The notes beneath the pieces are model-generated. The model was given only the letters and a program-made list of their open reading frames with translations. It had not been told where the DNA came from and ran no database searches. The translations under genes were made by a program, and so were the position numbers. Positions 1-11,069 of a stretch of DNA of 64,000 nucleotides are shown one piece after another. This DNA comes from Streptomyces antibioticus (GTDB lineage Bacteria; Actinomycetota; Actinomycetes; Streptomycetales; Streptomycetaceae), in contig NZ_KQ948428.1 in assembly GCF_001514065.1 (NCBI RefSeq), positions 189,525 to 253,524 on the forward strand, given 5' to 3'. The stretch's first letter is position 1. Each line of letters begins with the position of its first letter.

Positions 1-878
1 GCGTCGAAGCCGGACGCGCCACCGTCGAAGCCGCGCGCACCGCCGGACGCCATGCCCCGGCCGTCCCGCCCCGCGGCGTCCCCCGGCCACCCGCTCCCAC
101 CGCCCGCCTCCGCGGCGGTACGTGCGTCGCGCTGCTGCGGCATGCGTGACGTCTCGTCGCCGAACGCGTCACGGCCGGGGCGCTGCCCCGGCCCACGTCC
201 CGCCTGCGCCGCACCGCCGCTCACCCGAGCCCCGCCGGGGTCGGCCTGCCCTCCACCGCGGGCGGTCTGGGCAGTACCGCCCCGCTGCCCCGGCACCCCG
301 GCACCCGCGCCGGGCTCGCCGTCGAACCGCTGCCCGCGCCGGACCACCTGGGCCTGACCACCACTCCCCGTCCGGCGATCCAAGTCGGCCATGCGGGTGC
401 GGAGTTCGGCGCAGCGGGCGGTCGCGCGTTCATGGTCGTCGCGGGCCCAGGCGAGGTCCAGGCGGAGCGCGTCGGCGGCTTCCCGAGTGGTGGCGGTGGC
501 GAGCAAGTGGCCGAGCTCCGCCTGGCGTTCGGCGGCGTAACGCTGTTCGCGGAGCATGACGTCGAGGCGGTCGCCGAGCGCGTCACGGGCGCCGGGCCGG
601 GCGTCGTAGGCGGCGAGGGCCTCGGCGTGCAGGGTCCGGGCCCGTGGGACCTCCGGGGCGGCGACGGCGGGACCGTACTCCGTGACGAGATCCTGGAGGA
701 GTGCCTCCACCACGTCCCAGGGCGGCACTTCGCGTCCTTCGAGGCAGGCCTGCATTCCGTCGGGGTCGCGCTGCCAGAACACCGCGCACCAGCCGCCGCC
801 CTGATCGAGGCGCGCCAGCAGAGCGTCCAGGTAGTTCACGAACTCCCGTATGCGCCCCGGGAGTTGATCCACTGCCAT
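1..878 (-). CDS. Conserved actinobacterial protein, partial (runs off left edge)
   Basis: The reading frame opens at ATG 878 behind a GGGAG ribosome site and stays open to the window edge, giving 292 residues of an incomplete protein. The first ~170 residues are ordered and acidic, start MAVDQLPGRIREFVNYLD and contain the segment GGGWCAVFWQRDPDG. The remainder is Gly/Arg/Gln-rich and looks disordered. I recall this N-terminus in Streptomyces proteins often mislabelled as UL36 tegument-like, but no function is known to me. An 18-bp perfect palindrome lies 17 bp upstream of the start. The real length cannot be judged because the C-terminus is outside the window. Confidence 0.75.
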   Translation of the reverse strand, partial: MAVDQLPGRIREFVNYLDALLARLDQGGGWCAVFWQRDPDGMQACLEGREVPPWDVVEALLQDLVTEYGPAVAAPEVPRARTLHAEALAAYDARPGARDALGDRLDVMLREQRYAAERQAELGHLLATATTREAADALRLDLAWARDDHERATARCAELRTRMADLDRRTGSGGQAQVVRRGQRFDGEPGAGAGVPGQRGGTAQTARGGGQADPGGARVSGGAAQAGRGPGQRPGRDAFGDETSRMPQQRDARTAAEAGGGSGWPGDAAGRDGRGMASGGARGFDGGASGFD

Positions 879-894
879 CGTTCAACTCCCGCCA

Positions 895-912
895 GACCGG
901 AGTACTCCGGTC
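895..912. promoter_or_regulatory. 18-bp perfect palindrome upstream of left-edge gene
   Basis: GACCGGAGTACTCCGGTC is identical to its reverse complement. It sits between the start of the left-edge gene (878) and the end of the XRE gene (1011), inside the expected promoter zone of the leftward gene. It could be an operator, or a short hairpin in the 5' leader. No partner regulator is evident. Confidence 0.5.
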
Positions 913-1010
913 CGTAAGACAACACGAGCCGTGTTACGAATGCGCTACGAAGAGTTTTCGGACTGGACGCAGAGTACGCCGGACCTTCCGGAACGTGACG
1001 TGCGGCGGAG

Positions 1011-1262
1011 TCACACAGGGACCAGCGCGCACCTCTCCACGATCTCGTCCATCGACAGCCCGAGCGCCCGCGCCAGCGCCGCCACCGTGAAGAACGCCGG
1101 CGTCGGCGCACGGCCGGTCTCGATCTTCCGCAGGGTCTCGGCCGAGAGGCCCGCGCTCGCCGCGACGTCGGCCATGCTGCGGCCGCCGCGCGCCTCGCGC
1201 AGCAATCGGCCGAGCCGCTCGCCGCGTTCACGCTCTTCCGGGGTCAGTGGGGTGCGCACCAT
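1011..1262 (-). CDS. XRE-family helix-turn-helix regulator
   Basis: This is an 83-residue protein consisting almost entirely of a Cro/C1-type HTH, with the recognition region around residues 28-52 (MADVAASAGLSAETLRKIE). It lacks any extra sensor domain. It is divergent from the methionine aminopeptidase gene, with only 32 bp between the start codons. The upstream strand reads TAGTAT, six bases, then ATG. That places a -10 hexamer so that transcription would begin at the A of the start codon, and no Shine-Dalgarno is present. It probably controls itself and the aminopeptidase through the intervening dyad (inference). Confidence 0.85.
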   Translation of the reverse strand: MVRTPLTPEERERGERLGRLLREARGGRSMADVAASAGLSAETLRKIETGRAPTPAFFTVAALARALGLSMDEIVERCALVPV

Positions 1263-1268
1263 GCCCCC

Positions 1269-1289
1269 ATACTAATACCGGTATAGTAA
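1269..1289. promoter_or_regulatory. Divergent overlapping -10 regions with central dyad
   Basis: The gap between the XRE gene and the aminopeptidase holds the perfect palindrome ATACCGGTAT (1275-1284) with outer arms TACTA (1270-1274) and TAGTA (1284-1288). TATAGT (1282-1287) is a -10 for the rightward gene. TAGTAT (1274-1269, minus strand) is a -10 for the leftward gene. Each lies about seven bases from its start codon, so both mRNAs are probably leaderless, and one bound dimer would cover both promoters. Confidence 0.6.
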
Positions 1290-1294
1290 TTGGC

Positions 1295-2065
1295 ATGGTG
1301 GAGCTGAAGACAGACACATCGATCGACGCCATGTACGAGGCCGGGCAGGTCGTCGGGCGTGCCCTCACGGCCGTGCGCAAGGCCGCCGACGTGGGCGTTT
1401 CCCTGCTGGAGCTGGACGAGGTGGCGCATGAGGTGCTCCGCGAGGCCGGTGCGACCTCGCCGTTCCTCGGCTACCGGCCCTCGTTCGCGCCGATCCCGTT
1501 CCCGGCCGTCCTGTGCGTCTCCGTGAACGACGCGATCGTGCACGGCATCCCGACCGGCTACCGGCTGCGCGACGGCGACCTCGTCTCCGCGGACTTCGGC
1601 GCCGAACTCGGCGGCTGGGTCGGCGACTCGGCGATCAGTTTCACGGTCGGCACACCGCGCAGGGCAGATCTGCGTCTGATCGAGGCGGCGGAGCGGGCGC
1701 TGGACGCCGGGATCGGGGCGGCCGTCGTCGGCAACCGCATCGGCGACATCGCGCACGCGATCGGCACGGTGTGCCGCGCGGCCGGCTACGGCATCCCGGA
1801 CGGCTTCGGCGGACACGGCATCGGCCGCCGGATGCATGAGGACCCGGGCGTCCCGAACGAGGGCCGCCCCGGCCGCGGCATGAAGCTGCGGCACGGCATG
1901 GTGCTGGCGATCGAGCCCATGGTGATCGGCGGCGGCACGGACGGCTACCACGCCGACGCCGACGGCTGGACCCTGCGCACCAACGACGGCTCCCGCGCGG
2001 CCCACGCCGAACACACGGTGGCGATCACGGACGCGGGCCCCCGCGTCCTCACCGCGCGCGCCTGA
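1295..2065 (+). CDS. map: Type I methionine aminopeptidase
   Basis: This 256-residue cytosolic metalloenzyme removes the initiator methionine from nascent proteins. The five expected metal ligands are visible: D100, D111, H174 (in GGHGIGRRMHEDP), E207 (LAIEPMV) and E239 (AEHTVAI). The conserved VHGIP histidine is at 83. I chose ATG 1295 (MVELKTDTS) over the upstream in-frame codon because homologues start there and a TATAGT -10 lies immediately before it. There is no ribosome site, so translation is likely leaderless. Pairing with an XRE regulator and distance from ribosomal-protein genes suggest an accessory, regulated paralogue rather than the housekeeping copy (inference). Confidence 0.93.
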   Translation: MVELKTDTSIDAMYEAGQVVGRALTAVRKAADVGVSLLELDEVAHEVLREAGATSPFLGYRPSFAPIPFPAVLCVSVNDAIVHGIPTGYRLRDGDLVSADFGAELGGWVGDSAISFTVGTPRRADLRLIEAAERALDAGIGAAVVGNRIGDIAHAIGTVCRAAGYGIPDGFGGHGIGRRMHEDPGVPNEGRPGRGMKLRHGMVLAIEPMVIGGGTDGYHADADGWTLRTNDGSRAAHAEHTVAITDAGPRVLTARA

Positions 2066-2078
2066 CGGTGGCAGCGAC

Positions 2079-2457
2079 ATGCGTATCGCGCACGGCATCC
2101 CCGCCGAGGCGGCGTGGATCGCCGCCCTGGCCACGGACCAGCTGCTGCTGACCGCTGAGGAGGACGGCGAGCTGTGGGGGTTCGGTTACGTGCGCACCTC
2201 GCCGACGACCCCGTCCACGTCGACAACCCGCAGGTCTGCCCTGACCGCGTGGGCACAGGCCTCGCGCGGGCCGGGACGTCGTCCTGGAGGTGCTGCGGGG
2301 CAACGATCGTGCGATCGTGTTCTACGAGCGTGAAGGCGGCCTGCGCACGGCCGAGCGCCCGCTGCGGCCGGCGCCCGACCTCGTGGTGGGCGAGGTCGAG
2401 TACACCTGGCCCGCCGCCCTGGTGGGTCGGCTGGCGACGGAGTGGTCACAGGTGTAG
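2079..2457 (+). pseudogene. Decayed GNAT acetyltransferase
   Basis: Recognisable acetyltransferase pieces lie in three different frames. MRIAHGIPAEAAWIAAL through WGFGYVR is in the frame of 2079. VHVDNPQVCPDRVGTGLARA, which matches the acetyl-CoA-binding motif A area, follows in the frame of 2174. VLEVLRGNDRAIVFYEREGG and a C-terminus ending at TAG 2455-2457 are in the frame of 2281. The N-terminal strand and the helix after motif A are missing, so small deletions as well as frameshifts occurred. The piece begins 13 bp after the aminopeptidase stop and is probably no longer functional. Confidence 0.7.
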
Positions 2458-2543
2458 CGGGCCGCGGCCCGGGTTACCCGACTCCGGCACGTCGATCAGC
2501 GAGGGCGTCCCGGGCCCCGCAGGGACGCCGGATGGGAACGGCC

Positions 2544-5081
<2,538 letters not shown>

Positions 5082-5087
<6 letters not shown>

Positions 5088-6869
5088 CGCGGGGTACACC
5101 ACCTGCGCCGACCCGCCGCCGCGCCGCACAGTCTCAGCAGCCGCCAGCCATTTCCCGCCCGGCAGCCGCTGCACCCCGGTAGCCGCCCCGATCTCGGCGT
5201 TCAACCGGAACCCATGCCCCAGCGCCTCCAACTGCTTCCTCAACTCCCCGTTGTAGAGCGCCGGTTCCAGCTCAGTGGTGGTCTGGTTGCGCTGGCTCGC
5301 CCGCGGCGCCGCGATCGCGTCGACGAGCGGCAGCCCCCGGTCGACGAACTCGGTCAGCACCTGGAGAGCGGTCGTGATGATCGTCGCCCCGCCGGGCGAA
5401 CCCAGCGCCACCACCGGCTTGTTGTGCCGGTCGAGCACGATCGTCGGCGAGATGGACGACCGCGGCCGCTTCCCCGGCCCCGGCAGGTTCGGGTCGTGCA
5501 CGGCCGGGTTGGCGGGCACGAAGGAGAAGTCGGTCAGCTCGTTGTTGAGAATGAACCCGCGGCCCGGCACGGTGATCCCGCTACCGCCGGTCTGCTCGAT
5601 GGTGAGGGTGTAGGCGACGACGTTCCCCCACTTGTCGGCGACCGTCAGATGCGTGGTGTTCTCGCCTTCGTACGTCGTCGGCGCCGCCGTCCCCGTGGAG
5701 CCCGGGTTGCGCGGGTCGCCGGGCGCCACCGGGCTGGTGAGCACCGCGTCGTCCTTGATGAGCGCGGCCCGCTCGTCGGCGTACCGCTGCGAGAGCAGCC
5801 CCTTCGTCGGTACGTCCTCGAAGGCGGGGTCGCCGACCCAGCGGCCGCGGTCGGCGAAGGCGATCCGGCTGGCCTCGATGTAGTGGTGCAGGTACTGCAC
5901 CTCGCTCGCCTTGGAGAGGTCGGTGTTCTCCAGGATGTTGAGAGCCTCACCAACCGTGGTGCCGCCGGAGGACGAGGGGGCGATGGAGTAGACGCCGAGG
6001 CCGCGGTAGGAGGTCTTCGTCGGCTTCTGGAGCTTGGCCTCGTAGGCCGCGAGGTCCTTCTCCGTCAGCTTGCCCGGGCGGGCCTTCCAGCCCGAAGCGG
6101 GGTCCACGGGAGGCTTGTTGACGGTGTCGAGGATGTCGTCGCCGAGGTCGCCGCGGTAGATCGCGCCGACGCCCTTCTTGCCCAACTCGGCGTAGGTGCG
6201 GGCGAGATCGGGGTTCTTGAAGGTGGAGCCGACGACGGGGAGGGCGCCGTTCGGCAGGAACAGCTTCGCCGTGTCGGGGAAGTAGCGGAAGCGCGTCTCG
6301 TTGGAGGCGGTCTGCGCGCGGAAGGTGTCGTCGACGGTGAAGCCGTCGCGGGCGATCTTCTCCGCCGGCTTCAGGACCGTACCGAGCCGTCTGCTGCCCC
6401 ACTGGTCGAGGGCGGTCGCCCAGGTGGCGGGTGTGCCGGGGGTGCCGACGCTCAGGCCGCTGGTCACCGCGTCGGCGAAGGCGAGGGGCTGACCGTTCTC
6501 GACGAACAGACCGGAGTCGGCGGTCAGCGGGGCCGTCTCGCGGCCGTCGATGGTGTGGACCGTACGGGACTTGGCGTCGTAGTAGACGAAGTAGCCGCCC
6601 CCGCCGATGCCGGAGGAGTAGGGCTCGGTGACGCCGAGCGCGGCGGCCGTGGCGACGGCGGCGTCGACGGCGTTGCCGCCCTTCCGCAGCACCTCGATGC
6701 CGGCGGCGGAGGCGTCCGCGTCGACGCTGGCCACGGCGCCGCCGTAGCCGACGGCGACGGGCACCTTCGGTGGTGTCGTGGCGGTCGGCGGTGGCGCCGC
6801 CGCCCCGACCGACACCACGGCGGCCGAGACAGCCAGCACCGACAGTTTCCGCGCGACAGGGCGACGCAT
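5082..6869 (-). CDS. ggt: Secreted gamma-glutamyltransferase
   Basis: This 595-residue Ntn-hydrolase cleaves gamma-glutamyl bonds of glutathione and related compounds outside the membrane. Residues 1-30 form an Arg-led, Ala/Val-rich signal peptide. The autoprocessing site and nucleophile is T405 in ENTTHLTV, which begins the small subunit. The oxyanion/Gly-rich region is GSPGGATIITT near the C-terminus. ATG 6869 was chosen because GGAGGT lies seven bases upstream and the signal peptide starts there; a longer in-frame extension to 6989 adds no plausible leader. The gene converges on the ClpC-like gene with overlapping stop codons, so no separate terminator exists between them. Confidence 0.92.
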
Positions 6870-7013
6870 CCGCACCTCCAGGCCAGGACCGTCCGCGCAG
6901 CGTAACCACAACACCCGAGGCTCGACAGCCCCATTCAGGGCAGCTGTCATGAGATCGCCACACATCGAACACGGGTACGTTCCGGCCATCCGGGCCCGCT
7001 AGCATGCGCGCCC

Positions 7014-7772
7014 ATGAATGACGACGTGCGCAACATCGTCCTGGGCCTGGTGGCCGCCGGCATCAGTGCCACGCTCGGCTGGCTGGCCCGGACCTACTTG
7101 TGGAAGCGGAAACTCCGGCGCAAGCAGGCGTTCTTCGGTCTGCCCGACCACTCGGAGTCGCTGCTCGTCGTCAACCGGGACGCGGCCGGCCCCGACCTCG
7201 CGGTGCACCGCTACGACGTCTTCGCGCTGCTCGAACTCTCCGCGCTCATCAAGGACTGCGGTGCGCACGCCGATGTGATCACCCAGGACGCGGCACGGCA
7301 GGGCTTCGGCGAGCGGACGGAGTTCTGCGTGGGCGGGCCCGGGTCGAACCGCCGGATGCAGGCCCACATGCAGGCCATGCTGCCCGGGGTGCGGGTGAAT
7401 CTCGATCCGGAGCCGGGACCCGACCGGCTGGCCTTCCAGATCGGCAGCGAGCGCTACCGGATGGAGAAGGGGCAGAGCGAGCACGTGCTGCTGGCGCGGC
7501 TCACGGCCGGCCAGCCGGGCCAGAGCCGGCCGGTGTTCCTCTTCTGTGGCCAGACCGCGATCACCAACCAGGCCGCGACCCGCTACCTGGCCCGCAACCA
7601 CGAGCGTCTGGCCCGCAAGCACGGGAACAACTCGTTCGTGCTGCTGCTGAAAGTGGTCAACTCGCAGGCGTACGGGCCGGACGTCGCCGAGCTGGTCGCG
7701 GACGTGACCCGGGCGGCACAGACCCCGCTGCCGACCCCTCCGGCTCCCCGTAACTCACACCGCGCGTCCTGA
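7014..7772 (+). CDS. Unknown membrane-anchored protein, 252 aa
   Basis: The protein begins with a single N-terminal membrane helix (VRNIVLGLVAAGISATLGW) followed by a basic stop-transfer stretch WKRKLRRK, so the remaining ~215 residues should be cytoplasmic. The soluble part alternates strand and helix and contains conserved-looking stretches: HRYDVFALLELSALIKDCG, RTEFCVGGPGSNRRM, RYRMEKG and FLFCGQTAITNQAATRYL. The GGPGSN and CGQTAITNQ loops look like a ligand or nucleotide pocket. I recall similar Streptomyces proteins without an assigned function and cannot name the family. It is divergent from ggt and has its own promoter region of about 145 bp. Confidence 0.75.
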   Translation: MNDDVRNIVLGLVAAGISATLGWLARTYLWKRKLRRKQAFFGLPDHSESLLVVNRDAAGPDLAVHRYDVFALLELSALIKDCGAHADVITQDAARQGFGERTEFCVGGPGSNRRMQAHMQAMLPGVRVNLDPEPGPDRLAFQIGSERYRMEKGQSEHVLLARLTAGQPGQSRPVFLFCGQTAITNQAATRYLARNHERLARKHGNNSFVLLLKVVNSQAYGPDVAELVADVTRAAQTPLPTPPAPRNSHRAS

Positions 7773-7819
7773 ATTCATTCACACGACAACAATCGTTACT
7801 CCCACGTAACTTACCGACG

Positions 7820-7864
7820 GGTTACCTCCGGTAAAGAGCCGAGGTTACCGTTCGGTCACTTTGC
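7820..7864 (+). promoter_or_regulatory. GGTTACC/GGTCAC direct repeats upstream of secreted hydrolase (PhoP-box-like)
   Basis: GGTTACCTCCG (7820-7830), GGTTACCGTTC (7843-7853) and GGTCACTTTGC (7854-7864) are similar 11-bp units, the last two directly adjacent. GGTCACTTTG agrees well with the Streptomyces PhoP direct-repeat unit (GGTCAYYYRSG as I remember it). Phosphate control of the following secreted hydrolase is possible but unproven. Confidence 0.35.
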
Positions 7865-7888
7865 ACTGACACGAGTGAGGAGTGACCC

Positions 7889-9457
7889 GTGGGACACCAT
7901 CGCAAGGCCCTGCGCACGACCGCCGTGGGCGCCGTCTCCGCGACGCTGATCGCCGGGAGCGCCCTCGGGTTCGCTCCGGCCGCCCAGGCCTCGACGGGCG
8001 GCATACGATTCGTCGACATCACCGGTGACGGCGGCACCGTCCTCAAGGCGAACGTCATCACCCCGGCGGGCGCGGACGGTTCGCGGCGCTACCCGCTGAT
8101 CGTGTTCCCCACGAGCTGGGGCCTGCCCCAGGTCGAGTATCTGGCGCAGGCACAGAAACTCGCGAACTCCGGCTATGTCGTGGTCAGTTACAACGTGCGC
8201 GGCTTCTGGCAGTCGGGCGGACAGATAGAAGTCGCCGGCCCGCCCGACACAGCCGACGCCTCCAAGGTCATCGACTGGGCGCTCGCCAACACCCCTGCCG
8301 ATGCACAGCGCATCGGCATGGGCGGGGTCTCCTACGGCGCCGGCATCAGCCTCATCGCCGCCGCGCACGACAAGCGCGTGAAGGCGGTCGCCGCGCTCAG
8401 CGGCTGGGCCGACCTCATCGACTCGATCTACTCGGGCCGCACCCAACACCTCCAGGCGGGCGCGCTGCTGGACGGCGCGAGCATCGTCACGGGGCGGCAG
8501 AGCCCCGAGATCCGGGAGATCTTCGACAACTTCTACGCCTCCGACCTGTCCAAGGAACAGGAGATGATCAATTGGGGGAAGAAACGTTCGGCCACCACAT
8601 ATGTGGACCAGCTGAACAAGAACGGCGCGGCGGTCATGATGGCCAACGCCTGGGGCGACTCGGTCTTCCCGCCCAACCAGACCGCCGCCTTCTACGAGAA
8701 GCTGACCGGCCCCAAGAGACTGGAGTTCCGCCCCGGCGACCACGCGACCGCCGAGCTGACGGGCCTGTTCGGGCTCCCCAACGACGTATGGACGGACACC
8801 GAGCGCTGGTTCGACCACTACCTCCAGGGCGACGACAACGGCATCGACCGCGAGCGGCCCGTCCAGCTCAAGTCCCGTTCCACCGACGGCTACGAGGGCT
8901 ACCCGGACTGGAAGTCGGTCGGCGCCACGACGAGGAAACTGGCACTGTCCGGCACGACCACCCTCCACACCAACGTCGACTCCGGCGCGGACGGCGGGGT
9001 CGTCTTCCTCTCCAGCATCCTCGACCAGGTCGCCCGGATCCCCCCGGTCGCCTCGATCCCCCTGCTCCCGCGCCGCTGGGCGGCCGTGTGGCAGTCGGAG
9101 AAGTACGCGACGGCCCAACAGGTGCGCGGCACCACGACGTTGCACACCACCGTCACCCCGACCGCGGAGAGCGGCACCCTCATCGCCTACCTCTACGACG
9201 TGGGCCCGCTCGGCCTGGGCAAGCTGGTCTCACACGCGCCGTACACCTTCCACGGGCGGACGCCCGGCACGGCGTTCGGCCTCGACCTGGAGCTGTACTC
9301 CACGGCCTACGACGTGCCGGCAGGGCACCGCCTGGCCCTGGTCGTCGACACGGTCGACCCGCTCTACATCGAGCACAACCCGTCCGGCGCGCAGCTGACC
9401 TTCTCCTCACCGGCGAACGACCCGTCGTACGTGTCGATCCCGCTGCGCGAGCAGTGA
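7889..9457 (+). CDS. Secreted CocE/NonD-type (X-Pro dipeptidyl-peptidase S15) hydrolase
   Basis: This 522-residue alpha/beta hydrolase is exported. Residues 1-34 form a signal peptide ending AAQAS, with an MGHHRKALR positive start that could suit Tat or Sec export. The nucleophile elbow is GGVSYGAG with S148, and GDHAT near residue 286 likely carries the catalytic His. The C-terminal third is the beta-sandwich seen in peptidase family S15/cocaine esterase proteins (LIAYLYDVGPLGLGKLV, ELYSTAYDVPAGHRLALVVD). GTG 7889 follows GAGGAG. The substrate could be an acyl ester or an X-Pro dipeptide, and the sequence does not decide. It stands alone, with a terminator hairpin shared with the convergent ABC gene. 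Confidence 0.88.
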   Translation: MGHHRKALRTTAVGAVSATLIAGSALGFAPAAQASTGGIRFVDITGDGGTVLKANVITPAGADGSRRYPLIVFPTSWGLPQVEYLAQAQKLANSGYVVVSYNVRGFWQSGGQIEVAGPPDTADASKVIDWALANTPADAQRIGMGGVSYGAGISLIAAAHDKRVKAVAALSGWADLIDSIYSGRTQHLQAGALLDGASIVTGRQSPEIREIFDNFYASDLSKEQEMINWGKKRSATTYVDQLNKNGAAVMMANAWGDSVFPPNQTAAFYEKLTGPKRLEFRPGDHATAELTGLFGLPNDVWTDTERWFDHYLQGDDNGIDRERPVQLKSRSTDGYEGYPDWKSVGATTRKLALSGTTTLHTNVDSGADGGVVFLSSILDQVARIPPVASIPLLPRRWAAVWQSEKYATAQQVRGTTTLHTTVTPTAESGTLIAYLYDVGPLGLGKLVSHAPYTFHGRTPGTAFGLDLELYSTAYDVPAGHRLALVVDTVDPLYIEHNPSGAQLTFSSPANDPSYVSIPLREQ

Positions 9458-9502
9458 TCTCCGGCCTACGCGCCGGGCGGGTATGGCTCTTGTGAGCTGC
9501 CA

Positions 9503-9530
9503 CCCCCTACGGTCCCGGGGCCGTGGGGGG
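9503..9530. terminator. Bidirectional terminator hairpin
   Basis: CCCCCTACGG pairs with CCGTGGGGGG (one G-U in RNA) around an 8-base loop. It lies between the convergent secreted hydrolase and the ABC ATPase genes. There is no U tract, as is common for Streptomyces terminators. Confidence 0.7.
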
Positions 9531-9618
9531 TACCCCACCGGGCAGCGGCGAAATCGCCTTCATCACAGGGATGAACGGCACATCGTAGTCGAGGCCCGGC
9601 ACTCCCCCCTCAGCGCCG

Positions 9619-10362
<744 letters not shown>

Positions 10363-10393
10363 GCCCAGCCCTACCCACTCTCAGCTGTGTCGC

Positions 10394-10406
10394 GGTTGCC
10401 GCAACC
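10394..10406. promoter_or_regulatory. 13-bp dyad overlapping probable -10 of the ABC ATPase gene
   Basis: GGTTGC-C-GCAACC is a perfect inverted repeat. On the minus strand TAGGTT (10408-10403) fits a sigma-HrdB -10 and overlaps it. TTAACT (10429-10424) is a possible -35, with a short 15-base spacer. The overlap suggests repression, but the spacing makes the promoter assignment uncertain. Confidence 0.4.
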
Positions 10407-10490
10407 TATCCAGACAACAGTGGAGTTAATACACGACACGCACTTTTCGGGCATTAGCCGTATTTACGCCCCGCTTATGTGCGGCTCACC

Positions 10491-10898
10491 TCAGGCCTCC
10501 GCCACCTCGCCATAGACCTGGGAGAGTTCGGGCACCCCGCTCGCCGCCCAGTCATGGCCGTCGGCGACCACGTCGAACTCCCGGCCGGAGGCGAGCCGGA
10601 TCACCGGCTGGCCGTCGGCCCGGATCCCCCACACGGCGCCCGGTACGGTCCGCACGATCACCGTCCCGAGATACAGGCCGGCGTCGTTGCCGAGCCACTC
10701 CAGCACCTCGGCGTCGTCCCGCCACCGCGGCACCAGCTGGTCGAGGTCCTCCAACGAGGCGACGGTGTCGTCCAGTTGGACACCGGACCGGGCCGCCTGA
10801 TGACGCAGCAGCTCACACTCGGCGAGGAGTTCGGCGATGCCCTCGGCGTCGTGCGCCCCGGGTTCCTCGCGCCGGTTGCCCAGAAAAGGGATCTTCAT
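10491..10898 (-). CDS. Small conserved Streptomyces protein (DUF6278-like)
   Basis: This is a 135-residue acidic soluble protein with no signal peptide or membrane helix. It starts MKIPFLGNRREEPG, has a helical region around residues 20-60, and a beta-rich second half containing VPGAVWGIRADGQPVIRLASG and EFDVVADGHDWA. I recall a DUF6278 family of this shape in streptomycetes, but the name should be checked. It is divergent from the SGNH hydrolase gene and stands alone otherwise. Function is unknown. Confidence 0.7.
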   Translation of the reverse strand: MKIPFLGNRREEPGAHDAEGIAELLAECELLRHQAARSGVQLDDTVASLEDLDQLVPRWRDDAEVLEWLGNDAGLYLGTVIVRTVPGAVWGIRADGQPVIRLASGREFDVVADGHDWAASGVPELSQVYGEVAEA

Positions 10899-10990
10899 AC
10901 ACCCAGCGTGTCATTCGCACCGGCGTGCGCACCACAGGCGCGCGGGCAGTCGATTCCGGGCGACTTCGCGCCGAGTTCGCGCATGGCGCG

Positions 10991-11019
10991 TTGACGCGTC
11001 ACCCAGGGCTCCCTACCTT
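10991..11019 (+). promoter_or_regulatory. Sigma-70-type promoter of the SGNH hydrolase gene
   Basis: TTGACG (10991-10996) and TACCTT (11014-11019) are separated by exactly 17 bases. Transcription would start near 11026, about 44 bases before the GTG start. This is one of the clearest -35/-10 pairs in the window. Confidence 0.55.
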
Positions 11020-11069
11020 CACCGTGCGTCACACGTCTCGTCCTGACCGGCCGTGAACGGGGGAATCGG

